In this document: piece by piece, positions 48,922-60,182 of the stretch
How the letters are laid out: the number at the start of each line of letters is the position of its first letter
Position numbering within the stretch: position 1 is the stretch's first letter
Source of the DNA: Lingula anatina
Lineage: Eukaryota; Brachiopoda; Lingulata; Lingulida; Lingulidae
Length of the DNA stretch: 64,000 nt
Direction: 5' to 3'
NCBI RefSeq assembly: GCF_001039355.2
Contig: NW_019775565.1
Span: forward strand, 195,344-259,343
Program-made: the position numbers and the translations under genes
Notes under the pieces: model-generated
Database searches by the model: none
Seen by the model: only the letters and a program-made list of their open reading frames with translations
Told to the model about the DNA's origin: nothing

Positions 48922-51900
48922 ATGTCTTTCTTCTCTGCCACTATAACAAATTGGAAAAAGAAAAGAATTGCAAAGAAATCAAGAAAGGCAGCACCAGAGA
49001 AAACTGAAGGTAATAACAAGTTGTCAGCAAATAACATAGTACTTTTGTAAGTAAATCAGATAATGTATCCACCATTTATCAATTCCTGTTTGTCTCAGTA
49101 TACATTTAAAGATCTGTCTGTATTACTTTTACATAAGTAATCAGGACCTATAACTATTTATCTGTGTTGAAGAGCACCTGACATTGATTAAATTAAACGG
49201 GTAACTTTTGTGCATAAATTATCACTTGACTTATAACTTTCACTTTGGTTAATGTATTTTAGACAATGCAGCAAGTGAATATGAAGATGACAAACCACTT
49301 ACAACTCTGAAAAGCAATCCTCTTACTGGTAAGCTGTTATGAAGGTTTTTTTTTTATTGCTGAGTTGCCTGTTGTTTTTTTCTTTTAATAAATAATAATG
49401 TGTCTGCTTTGCAATGTATCATAAGGAAACTGGTTGTAATATTTGTATGCATATTGCCTATAAACACTTTCGTATTTAATTTCACTTGAAGTAAACAAGA
49501 TGTTGAATGTCACTTTGTTTAATTTATTATAGACAATGGAGCAAGTGAAACAGAGGATGATGAACCACTTGCAACTCTGAGAACCAATCCTCTTCCTGGT
49601 AAGCTATTATGAAGATTTTATTCTTATTACCGAGTTGCCTGTTTTTTTTCTTTTAATGAATAACATAATGTGTCTGCTTTGCAATGTATCATAAGGAAAC
49701 TGGTTGTAATATTTGTATGCATATTGCCTATAAACACTTTCGTATTTAATTTCACTTGAAGTTAACAAGATGTTTAATGTCACTTTGTATAATTTATTTT
49801 AGACAATGGAGCAAGTGAAACGGAGGATGATGAACCTCTTGCAACTCTGAGAAGCAATCCTCTTGCTGGTAAGCTATTATGAAGATTTTATTTTTATTGC
49901 TGAGTTGCCTGTTTTTTTTTTTTTTTCTTTTAATGAATAACATAATGTGTCTGCTTTGCAATGTATCATAAGTAAACTGGTTGTAATATTTGTACGCATA
50001 TTGCCTATTAACACTTTCGTATTTAATTTCACTTGAAGTTAACAAGATGTTGAATGTCACTTTGTTTAATTTATTATAGACAATGGAGCAAGTGAAACAG
50101 AGGATGATGAACCACTTGCAACTCTGAGAACCAATCCTCTTCCTGGTAAGCTATTATGAAGATTTTATTCTTATTACCGAGTTGCCTGTTTTTTTTTTTT
50201 TTTTTTTGTTTTTTCTTTTAATGAATAACATAATGTGTCTGCTTTGCAATGTATCATAAGGAAACTGGTTGTAATATTTGAATGCATATTAACTAAAAAC
50301 GCTTTCGTATCAAATTTCACTTGAAGTTAACAGAGTGCTAAATGTCACTTTGTTTAATTTATTTTAGACAATGGAGCAAGTGAAACAGAGGATGATGAAC
50401 CTCTTGCAACTCTGAGAAGCAATCCTCTTGCTGGTAAGCTATTATGAAGATTTTATTTTTATTGCTGAGTTGCCTGTTTTTTTTTTTTTTTCTTTTAATG
50501 AATAACATAATGTGTCTGCTTTGCAATGTATCATAAGTAAACTGGTTGTAATATTTATATGCATATTGCCCGAAAAACACTTTTGTATTAAATTTCACTT
50601 GAAGTTAACAAGATGTAAAATGTCACTTTGTTTAATTTATTTTAGACAATGGAGCAAGTGGAGCAGAGAATGACAAATCACTGGAAACCCTGATAAACGA
50701 TTTACCAAATGGTTGGATTTTCAAGAAAGGTTCTGTAAGATTACATTTATTTAAAATAGTAACTGTGAACAATGACACTTTGCCCATCTGCAAAGTGAAT
50801 GTTAATTGGTCGCCTGGTGAGAACATGGAGGTTATGGTTCATGGAAAAAAGTTGCCGCTTGAACATGAACTTTACTCTTTTTATGGAAGGATGTTCACTG
50901 ATGTTTCACAGATTCTCAGAGTCTTACACTATATTGATTCTTGTGGTATATGTCAAGGCAACCCAGATGAGGATTTCAAAGGATATGTTCCTTGGTGTGG
51001 TCTATCCAATAGCTCCATGGATAATACAATATCTGGATACATGGAGGGGCCTATGGGAGAAGAATACAACAGCACCATTCGCTCCAGCAGTTGTTGCATG
51101 TTACTCTCTAATGGTATCAACCGGTGTAAGCATTGTAGTTCATATCGCTGTACCTTGCGTGCGTCAAGAACTAGGAAGAGGAAACAGGACACAAATGGCA
51201 CTAACAATATTCCAGCACCAAAGACACGAGATAGCTATCTAAATCCAGAAGAATTGCGTATGAAACTCCAAGAAAAAAGAAAAGAACTCAGAAACCTTAA
51301 TGGACGCATTCGTAGAATGGAAAGCAAAGTTACAGAGGCTATTGCAAATGATGGAGTTGAATTGGACAGTGAGATGGAGTCATTTGTACAAGAGACAATG
51401 GAAGCAGAACAGCCATCTATGTTCACAGATGAATTTGTATCCCTTTTCTGGGAGCAACAGAAGAAAGCCCTGTCTGCAAAGGACTCCAGGAGTGTGAGGT
51501 GGCATCCCATGATAATACGGTGGGCTTTAAGCATAAAACTGAAGTCGTCGGCTGCATATGAGGCTTTGCGTAGCACAGGCTTCATAAAACTCCCATCAAG
51601 CAGAACTCTGCAAGACTACACCAACATCTTTAGGGTGTCGTCAGGATTTCAGTACGAGTCATTTAGGCAAATGACAGAAGAAATGGAATCAAGAAACTTA
51701 GACACATGTCAACGATTTGTTTCACTCTTGCTAGATGAAGTCAAAGTCCGCTCAGACTTGGTGTTTGACAAAAACACAGGAGAAATGATTGGTTTTGTGG
51801 ATTTGGGAAATGTAGGAAATGAAATCCTGGACTTTGAGAGGTATGTCAAAGGCGATGACATAAAAACTCCTAATTTAGCACGTTACATGTTGGTTTTTAT

Positions 51901-52999
51901 GGTACGGAGCATAGCCTCAAACTTTAAATTTGTACTTGCCAATTTCCCCACAAATGGTGTCACCTCGGAATATCTTTACCCTTTGGTATGGGAAGCTATA
52001 GAACAACTGGAACTTTATGATGTGAAAGTATTGTGCATTACATGTGATGGAGCTACACCAAACAGAAAATTTTTCAGACTGCACAAAGAATTAAATGACT
52101 TGGATATGATAGTGTACAAGGCAGTTAATCCATATATGAGTGAATCAAGACCTTTATTCTTCATATCTGACCCACCCCACCTGCTGAAGACAACCAGAAA
52201 CTGTTTCTCCAATTCGTACAGCCACAAGCGCAGCAGAATGCTTTGGAGAAATGGGCATGATATTTCATGGCAGCACATAATTGACTTATATGAACGAGAA
52301 TTCATTGCACCATTGAGACTAGTACCAAAATTATCACGAAATCATGTCCACTTGACAAGTTTTGCTACAATGAAGGTAAAATATGCAGCTCAGGTGCTCA
52401 GCTCCACAGTAGCCAATGCACTGCAGTTGACTGGAGGGCCATGTGTTACAGAAACTATCAAGTTCGTAAGAAATTTTGACAAATTCTTTGACTGTTTGAA
52501 TGGGCGATCTCTGTATGGTCATGAACGTGGAAATAAGCCAGACCTTGCACCATACACAAGTACGGATGATCCAAGATTTCACTGGTTGGAGAATGTTTTC
52601 CTTGTTGACTTGAAGAACTGGAAAGCTGAGGTAAAACATAGACCAGGCCATTTTAGTAAGGCAGACAGACAAAAAATGATTCTCAGTCAACAGACTTTAG
52701 AGGGTATTGAAATTACAATTAGATCTTTTGTGGAATCGTGCAAGTACTTGCTAACCCAAGGTGTGCAGTATATTCTGAGTGAGCACTACAACCAAGACCC
52801 CTTGGAACAATGGTTCTCATTACAACGTAGTGCCACAGGAGCCAACGAAAACCCAAGTGTCTATGAATTTAATAACAACACCTCCTCGTTAAGATTACAA
52901 AAGTCCCTAAAAATTTCTTCGATGCGAGGGAATACACAAGATGCCGGAGAGTTAAAATTGGACAATGCGCCATTGCCCAAGAGGAGACGCACTAATTAA
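48922..52999 (+). CDS. P-element-type transposase (THAP9-like catalytic core), seven coding exons
   Basis: Exons: 48922-49009, five 66-bp exons (49263-49328, 49533-49598, 49803-49868, 50080-50145, 50368-50433) and 50646-52999. All are joined in phase 1 by GT-AG introns, giving 923 aa. ATG 48922 follows directly after a CTTCCAG acceptor. The N-terminus is Lys/Arg-rich (NWKKKRIAKKSRK), followed by six acidic repeats DN(G/A)ASE..DD.PL.TL, the last diverged. Then come a cysteine cluster ending RCKHCSSYRCTLRASRTRKR, a coiled coil (about 347-369), and RWHPMIIRWALSIKLKSSAA typical of P transposases. The RNase-H-like core has LLLDEVKVRSD (D503), CDGATPNRKFF (D607) and NQDPLEQWFSLQRS (E860), with the GTP-binding insertion around FFISDPPHLLKTTRN. 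The C-terminus ends in a KRRR nuclear-localisation-like run. No THAP finger is present and the usual C-terminal domain after the last Glu is short. Confidence 0.9.
49263..50711 (+). repeat. Tandemly duplicated exon-intron units in the transposase gene
   Basis: Six units of 270-288 bp, each a 66-bp phase-1/phase-1 exon plus intron, start at 49263, 49533, 49803, 50080, 50368 and 50646. Unit pairs 2-3 and 4-5 match best as pairs: exons 2 and 4 share ACCAATCCTCTTCCTG, and exons 3 and 5 share AGCAATCCTCTTGCTG. A two-unit block was therefore duplicated after the single units arose. Poly-T tracts of varying length sit in the introns. Confidence 0.95.
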
Positions 53000-53868
53000 A
53001 CATTTGGACAATAATTCACATCAGTCAATAAGAAATTAGTTGATACCTTTTATAAATTAGTTAATACTACTCGTGATACAAATAGGAAAGAACTCCAACA
53101 TGACTTTCACAAAAAGAGACAAGACAGGAAAACTGCACATGTATATTCATCATCACTAGCTTTGTAACAAGCATTATTAATGTTTACTTTACTAATAATA
53201 CATATTGGAATGTACTCAAGTTGTTTTATATTTGCTATCTAATAATAAAAAAATGAAATACAAAAAAACATGGATTTTATGTTTGGACAGTTTTTTCTTG
53301 CTTGATTGAAATTGCATATTCAATTACCTCAGAATACACTAAATATAGGTTTAAAAAATCTGATCCTGATAAAATTCATATTCACATTTGACATTGACCC
53401 TCTTGCAGTGATATGCATCTATTTTGTCAAATCTTTTATTATTTAAAATTGTGAAAAGAAAAGAAATAAAAAGAAGATTTTTTATATCCAATATATGTGT
53501 GTTTTTTATTACCATTAGATCAGTATTGATGAAATTAATCTCATATTGTAAACGGGTAACTTTTAATGAAAAATAAAATGAAATATAAATGAAAGATAGT
53601 TGCTGACTGAAAAAAACAAGTATTATAAATACTAAAGTTCTTAAATTATGACTGCTTTTCAGTTATTGAAAACAGAAAGCCATATTTTGGTACTTGGTGT
53701 ATCATTTTCTACCAAACTAATACTACAAATCTGACTTTTAATTAACTAATTAAAATTAATGTAAACCTAAATGAAATTCTAATTAAGATATTAATTGCTA
53801 AGTGAAAAAACCCAAATGTTATAAATGCACAAGATCATAGTCTGTTTGTTGAAAATCTAGGAAATAAT
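53000..53868. other. Spacer between the two convergent transposon genes
   Basis: Very AT-rich, no coding frames. AATAAA-type signals occur on the plus strand (53242 region and 53465-53470), and TTTATT occurs for the minus-strand gene (near 53505), as expected for a shared 3' region. Confidence 0.6.
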
Positions 53869-55276
53869 TCAAACTGTAATTCTACTCTTCCTTTTGAGAG
53901 ACTTTCTCAATCCTTTTTCTTTCGTAGATGCAGACACAGATTCTTGGTACTTTTCTATAAGCTGTCTGCGAAATGAGTGGCCCCTAATGGTAATATATAA
54001 TTTCACAAACATGCCAAAAAGGTCCATTTTTAATTTGTCTGATTCACCAGCAGTCAGTTCTTCCCAATAATTCATGAGAGCTTTGTTTTGTAAGGCCAAG
54101 TTCATAATTCCTTCACGGAGATCCCCATGGTTATGATAAAAAAATGTGTTTTCCTCAGAGAATACTTCCCTCACCACCTCCTCAAGCAAACGCACAAACA
54201 GAAACAAAATGTCGTTTACATGACACAGTCCTCCTCTGTCAACCATCTCAGTCCACTGTCTTGACACCTTAAGATATGCTGCCCCATCTGAGGATGGCTT
54301 GCCTTTTCTAAACCATGTTTTTATTATAGCAGCATACTGCAAGCTCTTTAGTTCACATTTTTTTGACAATTTTTGGCACATATATCCTGCCACATAACGA
54401 AGGGCTTGCTGTTCACTGTCTGTCATTTTACTCTTTGTCACACTCATTTTTTTTCTGTCCATGTCTTCCCTATACTTGATCACCCGGTCAAAAGAAGACC
54501 TTACCAAAACCTGAAAAGCCTGTCTGGTTGTGAGTTCATCGCAGTCGCTATGTTCTGAAGTGTTTCTTAGAAAATCCATTCCTTTAGTGGTAAAATCAGG
54601 TGATGTCCTTAACTTGTGGAACTTGGTCCAAACTTTGTCCTTCTGCCTGCTTGGCAATGCCTCCCTGTCCCCAGCGGTGACTGCCTCCCAAAGAAAATCC
54701 CTGAACCACTCAGGCAAACAGACAAGCTTTGACTTGAAAGCAGACAAGACAGCAATGACACTTCTACCTGTCTTGGTAATACTGTAGATTTGGTTGTCTA
54801 TCACTTCCTGGATCCCAACTAAGACCAGCATAAAAACAACCTCTTCAAACTTAAATCTTGTAAGGTCAGACTTCCGACCAGGGGATAGTGCAGGTTTGCT
54901 TTTGTTCCTAAAGTAACAATAAAAAAAATAATGTATCATATAGAAAAACACGTTTTTTGTAAAGCTTTTGAGACTCTTTTGAGCAGCATGACATCAAATT
55001 GACAGATTGTAAGATCAGATGTGAGCCAATATTGTACATTAAAAAAGAAATAACCAACACAATGTTAAAATTTGACCAATTGCATTTTCTCTAATTCTAA
55101 GATCTTAAATTAAAAACGTAATTAAATTTATATACATACTTCTTTCTTTTTTTTGGTACAGGCTCTGGAACAAAGTCGCCCTCATCGTCGTCCAAATCAA
55201 AACTTGACTCTAAAATTTCTGCCCATTCCGCATCATCATCGTCTAAAAAGAATACAAAGTCGTCCTTCCCGTACAT
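53869..55276 (-). CDS. Second gene of the P-like transposon: possible split-off C-terminal domain
   Basis: Two coding exons, 55276-55140 and 54907-53869, joined AA|G with GT-AG ends, encode 391 aa. The N-terminus is strongly acidic (FFLDDDDAEWAEILESSFDL), then a basic nuclear-localisation-like PVPKKRKKNKSKP. The middle is helical with no recognised fold. The C-terminal half has EQQALRYVAGYMCQKLSKK, then W-T-E-M-V-D-RGGLCHVNDILFLFV and a Lys/Arg-rich tail. The pair YVAGY...W...xRGGL...ND/PS..LF resembles the domain that follows the last catalytic Glu in many P-type and related transposases, which the 923-aa protein lacks. I infer a separated C-terminal or accessory subunit; this is not proven. 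A donor at CACAG|GTAAGT (55564-55565) suggests an upstream 5' UTR exon reaching toward the right TIR. Confidence 0.82.
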
Positions 55277-55798
55277 TTTGCAATAGTTGTATGACTTAAC
55301 CTTCTCTTTACTCTACCTTAAATAGTAAATGTCATCTGACACGGCTGCTCCTTTAACAATTTAACAAGCAGATCGATGACACTCACGATTAGTTTGTGAC
55401 ACTAGGCAATCTAGTTTAATTGACACCTGTGTTTGGTCAGTGTCAAAGTGACTTCTGCACGTGATAAGATCAGTATATACACTCCAGCGGCTGCGTAAGC
55501 ATGATTTCCAATAGTTAATGTCAAATGAATACGTGCCATTTAAGAAAACGTGCGAAAAACTTACCTGTGAAAATTTGATTGATCTTCCGGGGTGTCACAG
55601 CTACATGTAGGAAGGAGATTTCCGGTCGTTAGGTGCGTATTCCTGTCCTGTCAGAGACTACCTCACTGTCAGGGAAAGACAGCAGGTATTGAAGACAAAC
55701 TTCACACCCCGTTTTTATGAGATAACGGGGAAAAATGCCGAAAACCCTTCAATAAATTTCCACGTGTTGACGGAAACCTGTGTGCTCGCAACTGCAAG

Positions 55799-55987
55799 AT
55801 GGCGGCAATGCTGTATCATAGCAACCACGAGGGACTGCGAGAAATTGCGTTATCAATGCAGAGAAACAATAGAAATGCACTGAAGCACAGCGCGCGCTAC
55901 CTTGATAATAAGCTGTTCAGACGCCCGTGGAGCTATCAAAACAGATTATGCGAGACAATAGGCGAATGTTTACCCGAACGCACATAG
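55799..55987 (+). other. Small outward-facing frame near the right transposon end
   Basis: AAGATGGCGGCAATG gives a good start context and opens 62 codons (MAAMLYHSNHEGLREIALSM...) ending TAG at 55987. A second overlapping frame (IMRDNRRMFTRTHIASKEDA) continues through the TIR to 56124. The start sits in CpG-richer sequence that probably also serves as promoter for the minus-strand gene. Function unknown; it may be a chance frame in a bidirectional promoter. Confidence 0.25.
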
Positions 55988-56002
55988 CTTCAAAGGAAGA
56001 TG

Positions 56003-56043
56003 CCGCGTTACTTGTCCTTCTATATTTAGGTCCAAGTATCACT
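56003..56043 (-). repeat. Right end of P-like transposon: TIR and target duplication
   Basis: The 34 bases 56003-56036 are the exact reverse complement of 47195-47228. GTATCACT (56036-56043) repeats the sequence that flanks the left end. The internal 12-bp inverted repeat is at 55974-55985, 17 bp in from this TIR, compared with 47 bp on the left. Confidence 0.92.
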
Positions 56044-57000
56044 GAAGTGACCGAGATCTCCTTTCGTGACCCCAAGATTTTCAATTTCCTGTTTGAGGCA
56101 ACCGCGTGTTCTTATAATAGATAAATTTGGAGGACACAACACCGAAATAAAACCATCTAATTTATATACAGTGGAAACCTTCAGGGAAGTATTTTCTAAT
56201 TAGCATAATATAGTATTATAAAAACGTTTTCTACTAACATGTTAGGGGATGTGAGACTCGGAGTTTTTTCTCCAGTCCACTGACCCAAAAATGTGTTTCA
56301 ACCCCGTTAACCAGGAATAAAGGCGCTGTTTTACGAGAAAATCGCTCCATTTACTCCGGTTATAGCTGTGACAGAGTGGAGATGACTCACTTTCAAAACC
56401 AATTAGCAGTATTTACAAATAAACCGCAATCTTTTATATCCACTGGATAATTGTATAATGGCAAGGAAAATGACTAGTTTGCCAAAAAAAGACCCCAGAT
56501 TGCATTGTAATGAGATTCTAGCCCCAGACGAGGAAATGGACGATCTTGGGAGTTCTCGCATCTGTAACATAACCCCCAGCCACTTAAGTCACGTGCTAAA
56601 GTTAGTCTGTGGAAGATGCTAGTAACGATAGTTGAACAGAGGATTAATATACATGTAGCGTCACGATCAGTCATGAAATGTATGCTTTCTTTCTCATTAC
56701 AAATACAGCCAGGGAAGATAAACGTCCAATGATTATCATTATTTTTTGAAAGATCCGGGTACCCGACAATTCGGCTGTTAGGAACCAAAGTGAGGCCCTC
56801 ATTTGTTTTCTGAACTTATCGGCGTCAACTTCGGTCTGCTAGGCGTTTTATCTCGTGACCAAGGGACATTTACCTTGATAACCAGGCGTCTATTAAAAAT
56901 GTGAGTCATCAAGGGAAGCTTTACTTTCCCTCCAGATTTGACCTCTGACCTGTGACAGGAGGAGCTCAGATATCGCAGAGTTTCGGCAGTTGACAGACGT
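56044..57000. other. Right flank of the transposon
   Basis: No gene recognised. Contains the inverted dispersed repeat at 56727-56806. Confidence 0.5.
56727..56806 (-). repeat. Dispersed repeat, inverted homologue of 31.12 kb
   Basis: On the minus strand GGTTCCTAACAGCCGAATTG and its flanks match 31120-31203, including GTCGGGTACCC and the following CATTGGAC. About 80 bp align with roughly 10-15% differences. Confidence 0.75.
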
Positions 57001-57144
57001 CCGATACCGCCGCAGAGGAGAGACGCAGAGAGGAGGAAGAGAAAAAGAAATACATACAGACAGTTAACCGGAGTTAAGGGAATTAATGCCAAGTCTCCAA
57101 AATCTTTTCTTGACTGTATGATTTATTTATATTTACCAACAAAG
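57001..57144 (+). other. Probable 5' UTR exon of a secreted-protein gene
   Basis: A purine-rich leader ends at a good donor, CAAAG|GTGAGTTTG (GT at 57145). The next acceptor-plus-ATG lies at 57658. The start of the exon is not defined; 57001 is only a marker. Confidence 0.35.
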
Positions 57145-57657
57145 GTGAGTTTGAAAATATCTAGTTTTAGGATTTTTTTAAACTGTATACACGAAAAATA
57201 TTCTGTAATTTTTTCTATCCGTTTGAAGAGAAAAATAATATAAATAATATAAATAATGCCTGCAATTTTAAAAAGGCGTAAGTATCAATGTTAAGATGTA
57301 ATGTTGAAAACTCTCTCACTTTATTATCGTATAAACAATAATCGCCAAAGTCTCCTTTCGCTGAACCTAGTGGTGCATGTACATATCTCGGCTACCGTAT
57401 GGCGCACCACAATATTACATTTATGTTGTATCTTGTGGGGTCAATACTAACGAACCTTGTACATTTTTCGACAAAGCCCCTCTTGCTTAAAAGATGTAAG
57501 TTTAAAAAAGAAGGTACAAACACAGGCATTTGCTAGCTTAGATATTTATTTTATAAGCACTTAAAATCTACCGTTTGTTAGCCAGTTTAAGACAGATATT
57601 CTTCCACTGACAGCTGAAGAACTCCTGTTTAAATCTTAGTTTATCGTTTATCTTCAG

Positions 57658-57718
57658 ATGAACCCGATGTCAGTCTGCAGCGTCTGCCTCTTGTCTCTGG
57701 TGGTGACGATATCGTCCA
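57658..57718 (+). CDS. Signal-peptide first coding exon (gene incomplete)
   Basis: TTTATCTTCAG is followed at once by ATG and 20 codons, MNPMSVCSVCLLSLVVTISS, then a donor CCA|GTAAGTAG (GT at 57719). The peptide has the form of a cleavable signal sequence. No following exon was found. An unresolved base (57796) lies 78 bp downstream and a duplicated segment starts at 57903, so the rest of the gene may be displaced by misassembly, lie beyond the window, or be lost. Confidence 0.5.
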
Positions 57719-57902
57719 GTAAGTAGCAAAAGCCTAAGCTAAATCTTCAAATCTGCCGACACAAAGACTCTCTACGTATCATTTTTTTTTTTCACNATTT
57801 CAAGCTAATTATCATAACGATCCTTTTGGCGTTTAAAAAGAATTTATTATATTTTCATTTACAGTGTATTTATTGTGAAATATGAATCTTATACAAAGAA
57901 CT

Positions 57903-58556
57903 ATTCCCCCTCAATTTACCATGACCAATCAAAGTGTGCCTGACTCTCAGAAAGTATTTAAAACCCAGCTGCAGAGAAGGCATTAGTTCAGTTTCTTTAT
58001 GAACCCTTGCGTATAGAGTTCTAAGATACAACCAAGTATTAATATGAAGTCTAAGAAGCCTCGATACCCATGCAGTGTCTGCTCAACTGCTTGCACATAC
58101 GATGTTATTGAGTGTTCCTCTTGCAATCAATGGACTCACAGGTAAGCTGAATTGATAAGATAGTAAGAAAACATACTTACAGGGTTGGAAGACAAAATTT
58201 GTCTACTTATTTGCTTGTTATAATTGTTACGATCATAATCAGGTAGCTTTTGGAATATTTGGGAACCAAAAATATTACTTTTGCAGCTGATGCAGATCTG
58301 CAATAAAAACTTTAATCTTATACTTTTTTATTACAAAATGGTAGTCTCATCCCTGAATAGGTAAATTGGATTAACTAGCTTAGAATGGATTAGGTTTTAA
58401 TGCTGTCTCAGATCACAGAATAATTTTTAAAAAAATTTTTCACATTGGACTGCTTTTGATTTGTTATTGTTATGAAGTGATGTGCTACATGTATGTAGGG
58501 GATTTCATTATTATTTGTTGTAGCTGGTGTTTTGGTATACCAACCGACTCATATAT
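57903..58556 (+). repeat. Segmental duplication, copy 1
   Basis: About 654 bp matching 61011-61665 with only a handful of substitutions and single-base indels (for example TCTAAGATACAACC versus TCTGAGATACAACC). The match ends at CCAACCGACTCATATAT. Confidence 0.96.
58044..58141 (+). CDS. Duplicate first exon of the PHD-OTU gene
   Basis: ATG at 58044, 32 codons plus two bases, donor CACAG|GTAAGC. It encodes the first half of a PHD finger (YPCSVCSTACTYDVIECSSC, then NQWTH), identical to the exon at 61152. No second exon lies between 58142 and 61010. It is therefore either an alternative first exon spliced to 62405 or a duplicate without its own gene body. Confidence 0.75.
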
Positions 58557-60182
58557 ATCGATCACTGTCCCTACCTGTGTCATAGCCATTTGACATCACC
58601 CTATAACTCATCTCATTTTACTATATATTTTACCTTGTCAAATTGAACTGTCGATTAGATTTACTTCGATTATTAAAGGCACATCTTTTCCATCTACATG
58701 TAGTTACAACTTAGTTGCTGTTTGTGTCTGGAAATTAATTGTCCATTTCTTCTCACTAGGAGACACTTTGTCTTATATAGTAAATAATATTAACTTTAAA
58801 GAGGATAGTGTATACACTTCTTTCACATACCTCTCTGAGGGGTTAGAATAAAATATTGTGTTAATGAAAAAAAGAGGAATAAATTTATCAGTGAAATTAT
58901 GACAATAACGAAGTAAAATTGAATCAAATAAAAGTAATAATAGGTATGAGAATAAAGCAAAAAAGGCAATATTTTAGTAAAAAATCTAAAACCCACATAA
59001 CTTTACATAACATTTCATTATATGAAACTTTACTTTGGATTTTTTTAAAGTATCCAAGAGTCAATGCGGTTCCATATTTTAATCATATTCTATGGTTTGT
59101 TCTGAATTGGGGCCTTTCATATCGTGTCTTAAATGTCAGTTGCCAATTATTATTACTAGTACTAAAGGTTTTTTTTTTTTAAATATTTGCATGCCATTTA
59201 ACTACTCTTTTATCTGGTTATATAATATGACCTTGAGGATTTTTGATGATTTGGATGATTTTGTTTAATCTAGTCAATTATTTCATAACATGCTACATGT
59301 ATGTGTAATTACTTTCCATTGGAAGAATAAGCCATTCAGATCATTCTTTTGGATACTGAATTAGTCTAGAACAAAGTTAACATTAAGGTTGAATTCCTTG
59401 ATAGAAAGGGAATTTCCAACATCATTTTTCAGTATAAGGGCCATTCCGTGGTATTTGGTCCAGAGACCTTAAAATTTCAAAAAAGACTCCTACTTACAAA
59501 ACTTATAATTTCTGAAACCAGACACCACTAGACACCAGAATCCCCCCAAAAAAGGTTTTGATGATTATTATTTTATTGAAACTTTTATCTGGAAAATTTA
59601 TAAAATAGTGTTATGGAAGGACATTTTTATTTTTGATGTAGTTTACAAAATATTGATTATTTTTAATAATAAAGGCTACAGACATTAAATATAAGTTATT
59701 TTTTACATATAACCAAGTGCATTACATTGAAATTTTTCTGAATAGAAAAGAATGGATTAATTAATATCAAAATGTTCTTCCACGACAATTTAGGTACCTA
59801 TTTTTTAAGTTTTCTCAGTCATTACAAAAGCTAAAAACTTTTTACTTCATATTCTCCTCAAACATGGTATGGGTCAACAACCTTTGAAAAAAAATTGACA
59901 TATAAGATTTCAGTGGATTAATAAATCAAAGTTATTAAAACTGTTATGGAAGGACATTAAGTGTCATGGATGGACACCTCACATATTTTGGGTGAATACC
60001 AGGCAGATGGGTGAACAATGAAGTCCTGGCCCTTTCTTTCAGATTACTTCAAGTTGGAATTTTAAGATCTTCCATAATCTAATTATTGCTGTCTTTTTAT
60101 TTAATAGCACACTATTTTAATGATTTTGATATAATTGTAATGTAGGATTGCATAAAATTTAGACATTTGCTGAAAAATCTCA
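58557..60182. other. AT-rich spacer between the duplicated segments
   Basis: No gene recognised. Some sequence here (TTATGGAAGGACAT, CCATTCCGTGGTATTTGGTC near 59440-59460) recurs inverted near 61690-61730, which hints at another repeat. Otherwise AT-rich with poly-T runs. Confidence 0.4.

Larger units (their letters stand above)
47195..56035 (+). mobile_element. P-element-like DNA transposon, apparently intact, two convergent genes (~8.84 kb)
   Basis: Bounded by identical terminal inverted repeats and flanked by an exact GTATCACT duplication, the 8-bp size characteristic of P-superfamily insertion. A one-base ambiguity remains at the outer end: the left repeat has an extra C, or the right repeat's last G is part of the duplication. 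Contents in order are a promoter and probable 5' UTR exon (donor AAAAT|GTAAGT, GT at 47422), an intron holding a 189-bp satellite, transposase exons 48922-52999 (plus), an 870-bp spacer, and a second gene 55276-53869 (minus). TIR identity and uninterrupted frames suggest recent, possibly still active, insertion. The THAP zinc finger usual at the N-terminus of P transposases was not found in either gene. Confidence 0.88.

Noticed and set aside
50799-51242. 147-codon plus-strand frame in another frame
   Set aside because: Lies wholly inside the transposase exon; the transposase frame has the family motifs.
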